Position numbers and translations under genes: made by a program
Notes under the pieces: generated by a model
Told to the model about the DNA's origin: nothing
Seen by the model: only the letters and a program-made list of their open reading frames with translations
Database searches by the model: none
Origin: JBBRNH01 sp038247465
GTDB lineage: Bacteria > Bacteroidota > Bacteroidia > Cytophagales > Spirosomataceae
Reading direction: 5' to 3'
Assembly: GCA_038247465.1 (NCBI GenBank)
Contig: JBBRUV010000288.1
Location: 1-6,329, forward strand
DNA: 6,329 nt
Shown here: piece after piece, positions 5,023 through 6,329 of the stretch
Numbering within the stretch: the stretch's first letter is position 1
How the letters are laid out: each line of letters begins with the position of its first letter

Positions 5023-6329
5023 ATGCGTGTTCAACAGGTTTTAGCGGGAGCGATTTTAGTCTGGCTTGGTATGTGTTTATCCACGCCGGGCCGGGCGCAG
5101 TCGGTGCAGTGGGCCAGCCGGGTGGTGGGCTTCTCGTCGGAGGGGCGCGTGACAACAGACCGGGGCGAAGGCCGCCAACTGCGAGCGGTGCAGGCGCTCG
5201 GCCCGCCCTCCAAACTGCCCCAACTCGGCGAATCACCCTGCGCGTGGTCGCCGATGTACCCCGACGGGGGCGACGAATGGCTGCACGTAGCCTTCGCCAA
5301 ACCGATGTCCGTGCGGCAGGTGGTCATCGCCGAAAACGTGAACCCCGGAGCCATTACGCGGGTCGTTATTTTGGACGATAAGGGGCGCGAATACCCCGTT
5401 TATGAAAACAAAACGCCCGGCCCCCGCTCAGAAGGGCTGCTGCGGATTTTTCTGCAAGACAGCACCATCGTCGGCAGTGAGGTTAAAATTTATCTGAATA
5501 CCACTGGATTACGTGGCCCTAACCAGATTGATGCCGTCGGTATGTCAGACGGAGTCACGCCAGTTGACGCCACCGTCAATGTTTCGAAAAACACGCCCAA
5601 AGAAATCCAGAAAGAAAACCTGGGTAAGTTGGTCAACACCGCCGGGCAGGAAGTGGCCCCGGTGATTGCACCCGATGGCCGAACGCTGTATTTCACCCGA
5701 AATTTTAACAAGGCCAACATCGGCGGAGCCAACAAGCAGGATGTCTGGTACTCGAGTCTCGAATCATCGGGGCCGGGCCAACCCACGCGCTGGGGCGAGG
5801 CCATAAACATCGGCTCGCCCATTAACAACAGTGGCGACAACGCCATCAGCGGCATGGCTCCCGATGGCCGCACGATCTACCTCATCAACGTTTATAAACC
5901 CGACGGCGGGCTGTCGTTCGGAATTTCTAAGGCCACCAAAAGTAAAACCGGCTGGGGTCAACCCGTTGAGTGCATTATCAAAAACAATTACAACACCCAC
6001 GTTGACAATCAGTTAGAATTTTCGGTCTCGCCCAATGGCAAAACAATGGTGCTGGCCGTGCAACGCAAAGACACCGAAGGCAACCGCGATTTATACGTGA
6101 GTTTCAAGCAAACCAACCAAACCTGGAGCGAACCCAAAACCCTCGGCCCGGTGCTGAACACCGCCGATTTTGAGAGTTCGCCGTTTATTGCCGCCGACAG
6201 CCGGACGCTGTATTTCACGTCGGGCGGGCATCCCGGATTTGGCAACGGCGATATTTACGTCACCCGCCGACAAGACGATTCGTGGACAAATTGGAGCGAA
6301 CCCGAAAACCTCGGCCCGGCTATCAATAC
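5023..6329 (+). CDS. PD40 beta-propeller outer-envelope protein with N-terminal discoidin-like domain, partial at its 3' end
   Basis: The frame is open from ATG 5023 to the window edge: 435 complete codons, no stop. Residues 1-25 are a Sec signal peptide (hydrophobic VLAGAILVWLGMCL, cut after GRA before Gln26). Residues about 55-175 form a discoidin/F5-8-like jelly-roll: LGPPSKLP, DEWLHVAFAKPMSVRQVVI, NPGAITRVVILDDKGREYPV, NQIDAVGM. From about 205 there are four PD40 (WD40-like) repeats, with cores at 216-224 (APDGRTLYF), 279-286 (APDGRTIY), 336-343 (SPNGKTMV) and 391-398 (ADSRTLYF). They are linked by WGEAINIGSPIN, WSEPKTLGPVLN and WSEPENLGPAIN. Bacteroidota proteins of this build usually continue into a carboxypeptidase-regulatory domain and a C-terminal OmpA peptidoglycan-binding domain. 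That part is outside the window, so the OmpA call is inference. Likely periplasmic or outer-membrane associated; ligand unknown. No clear ribosome-binding site. Confidence 0.88.
   Translation, partial: MRVQQVLAGAILVWLGMCLSTPGRAQSVQWASRVVGFSSEGRVTTDRGEGRQLRAVQALGPPSKLPQLGESPCAWSPMYPDGGDEWLHVAFAKPMSVRQVVIAENVNPGAITRVVILDDKGREYPVYENKTPGPRSEGLLRIFLQDSTIVGSEVKIYLNTTGLRGPNQIDAVGMSDGVTPVDATVNVSKNTPKEIQKENLGKLVNTAGQEVAPVIAPDGRTLYFTRNFNKANIGGANKQDVWYSSLESSGPGQPTRWGEAINIGSPINNSGDNAISGMAPDGRTIYLINVYKPDGGLSFGISKATKSKTGWGQPVECIIKNNYNTHVDNQLEFSVSPNGKTMVLAVQRKDTEGNRDLYVSFKQTNQTWSEPKTLGPVLNTADFESSPFIAADSRTLYFTSGGHPGFGNGDIYVTRRQDDSWTNWSEPENLGPAIN

Noticed and set aside
5490..6273. Minus-strand frames under the PD40 gene
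   Set aside because: The plus-strand frame is continuous and carries PD40 motifs throughout; these are antisense shadows.

Overview
This window looks like chromosomal DNA from a Bacteroidota member, most likely Cytophagales of the Spirosoma/Rudanella kind. The reasons are a type IX secretion (T9SS) C-terminal sorting domain, a Bacteroidota-style lipoprotein, a PD40 beta-propeller protein of the sort that usually ends in an OmpA domain, weak or absent Shine-Dalgarno sequences, and a coupled pair of a GCS2-type carboxylate-amine ligase and a class I glutamine amidotransferase. The organism assignment is inference from protein style, not from a search.

Layout. Positions 1-1500 (minus strand) hold a two-gene unit: a carboxylate-amine ligase (403-1500), then, after a 2-nt gap, a class I glutamine amidotransferase that runs off the left edge (1-400). 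Positions 1663-3344 (minus) hold a secreted multidomain protein split into two reading frames. The front part has a signal peptide and the nucleophile block of a sialate O-acetylesterase-like SGNH enzyme. The rear part has a CBM6-like module, a Spirosoma-type beta domain and a T9SS sorting domain. A strong hairpin terminator (1629-1664) follows it. Positions 3377-4297 (minus) hold a lipoprotein gene cut by an in-frame amber codon at 4004-4006. Positions 4430-4723 (minus) encode a small orphan LuxR-type helix-turn-helix protein. After a 299-nt divergent intergenic region, a PD40 repeat protein with an N-terminal discoidin-like domain starts at 5023 (plus) and continues past the right edge.

The most notable observations are lesions and one regulatory pattern. 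Removing exactly 14 bp, two copies of a 7-bp unit at 2795-2808, fuses the two halves of the secreted protein in frame. Even the fused protein lacks room for a complete esterase core. The two lipoprotein fragments lie in the same frame and are separated only by one TAG codon. Between the HTH gene and the lipoprotein gene are four direct GTACCC repeats spaced 11, 11 and 12 bp, in helical phase, which suggests an activator-binding array.

I do not see a CRISPR array, tRNA, rRNA, insertion sequence or complete novel defence system. The window reads as ordinary envelope/surface genes with a decaying middle section, flanked by a conserved ligase/amidotransferase pair and an intact PD40 gene.
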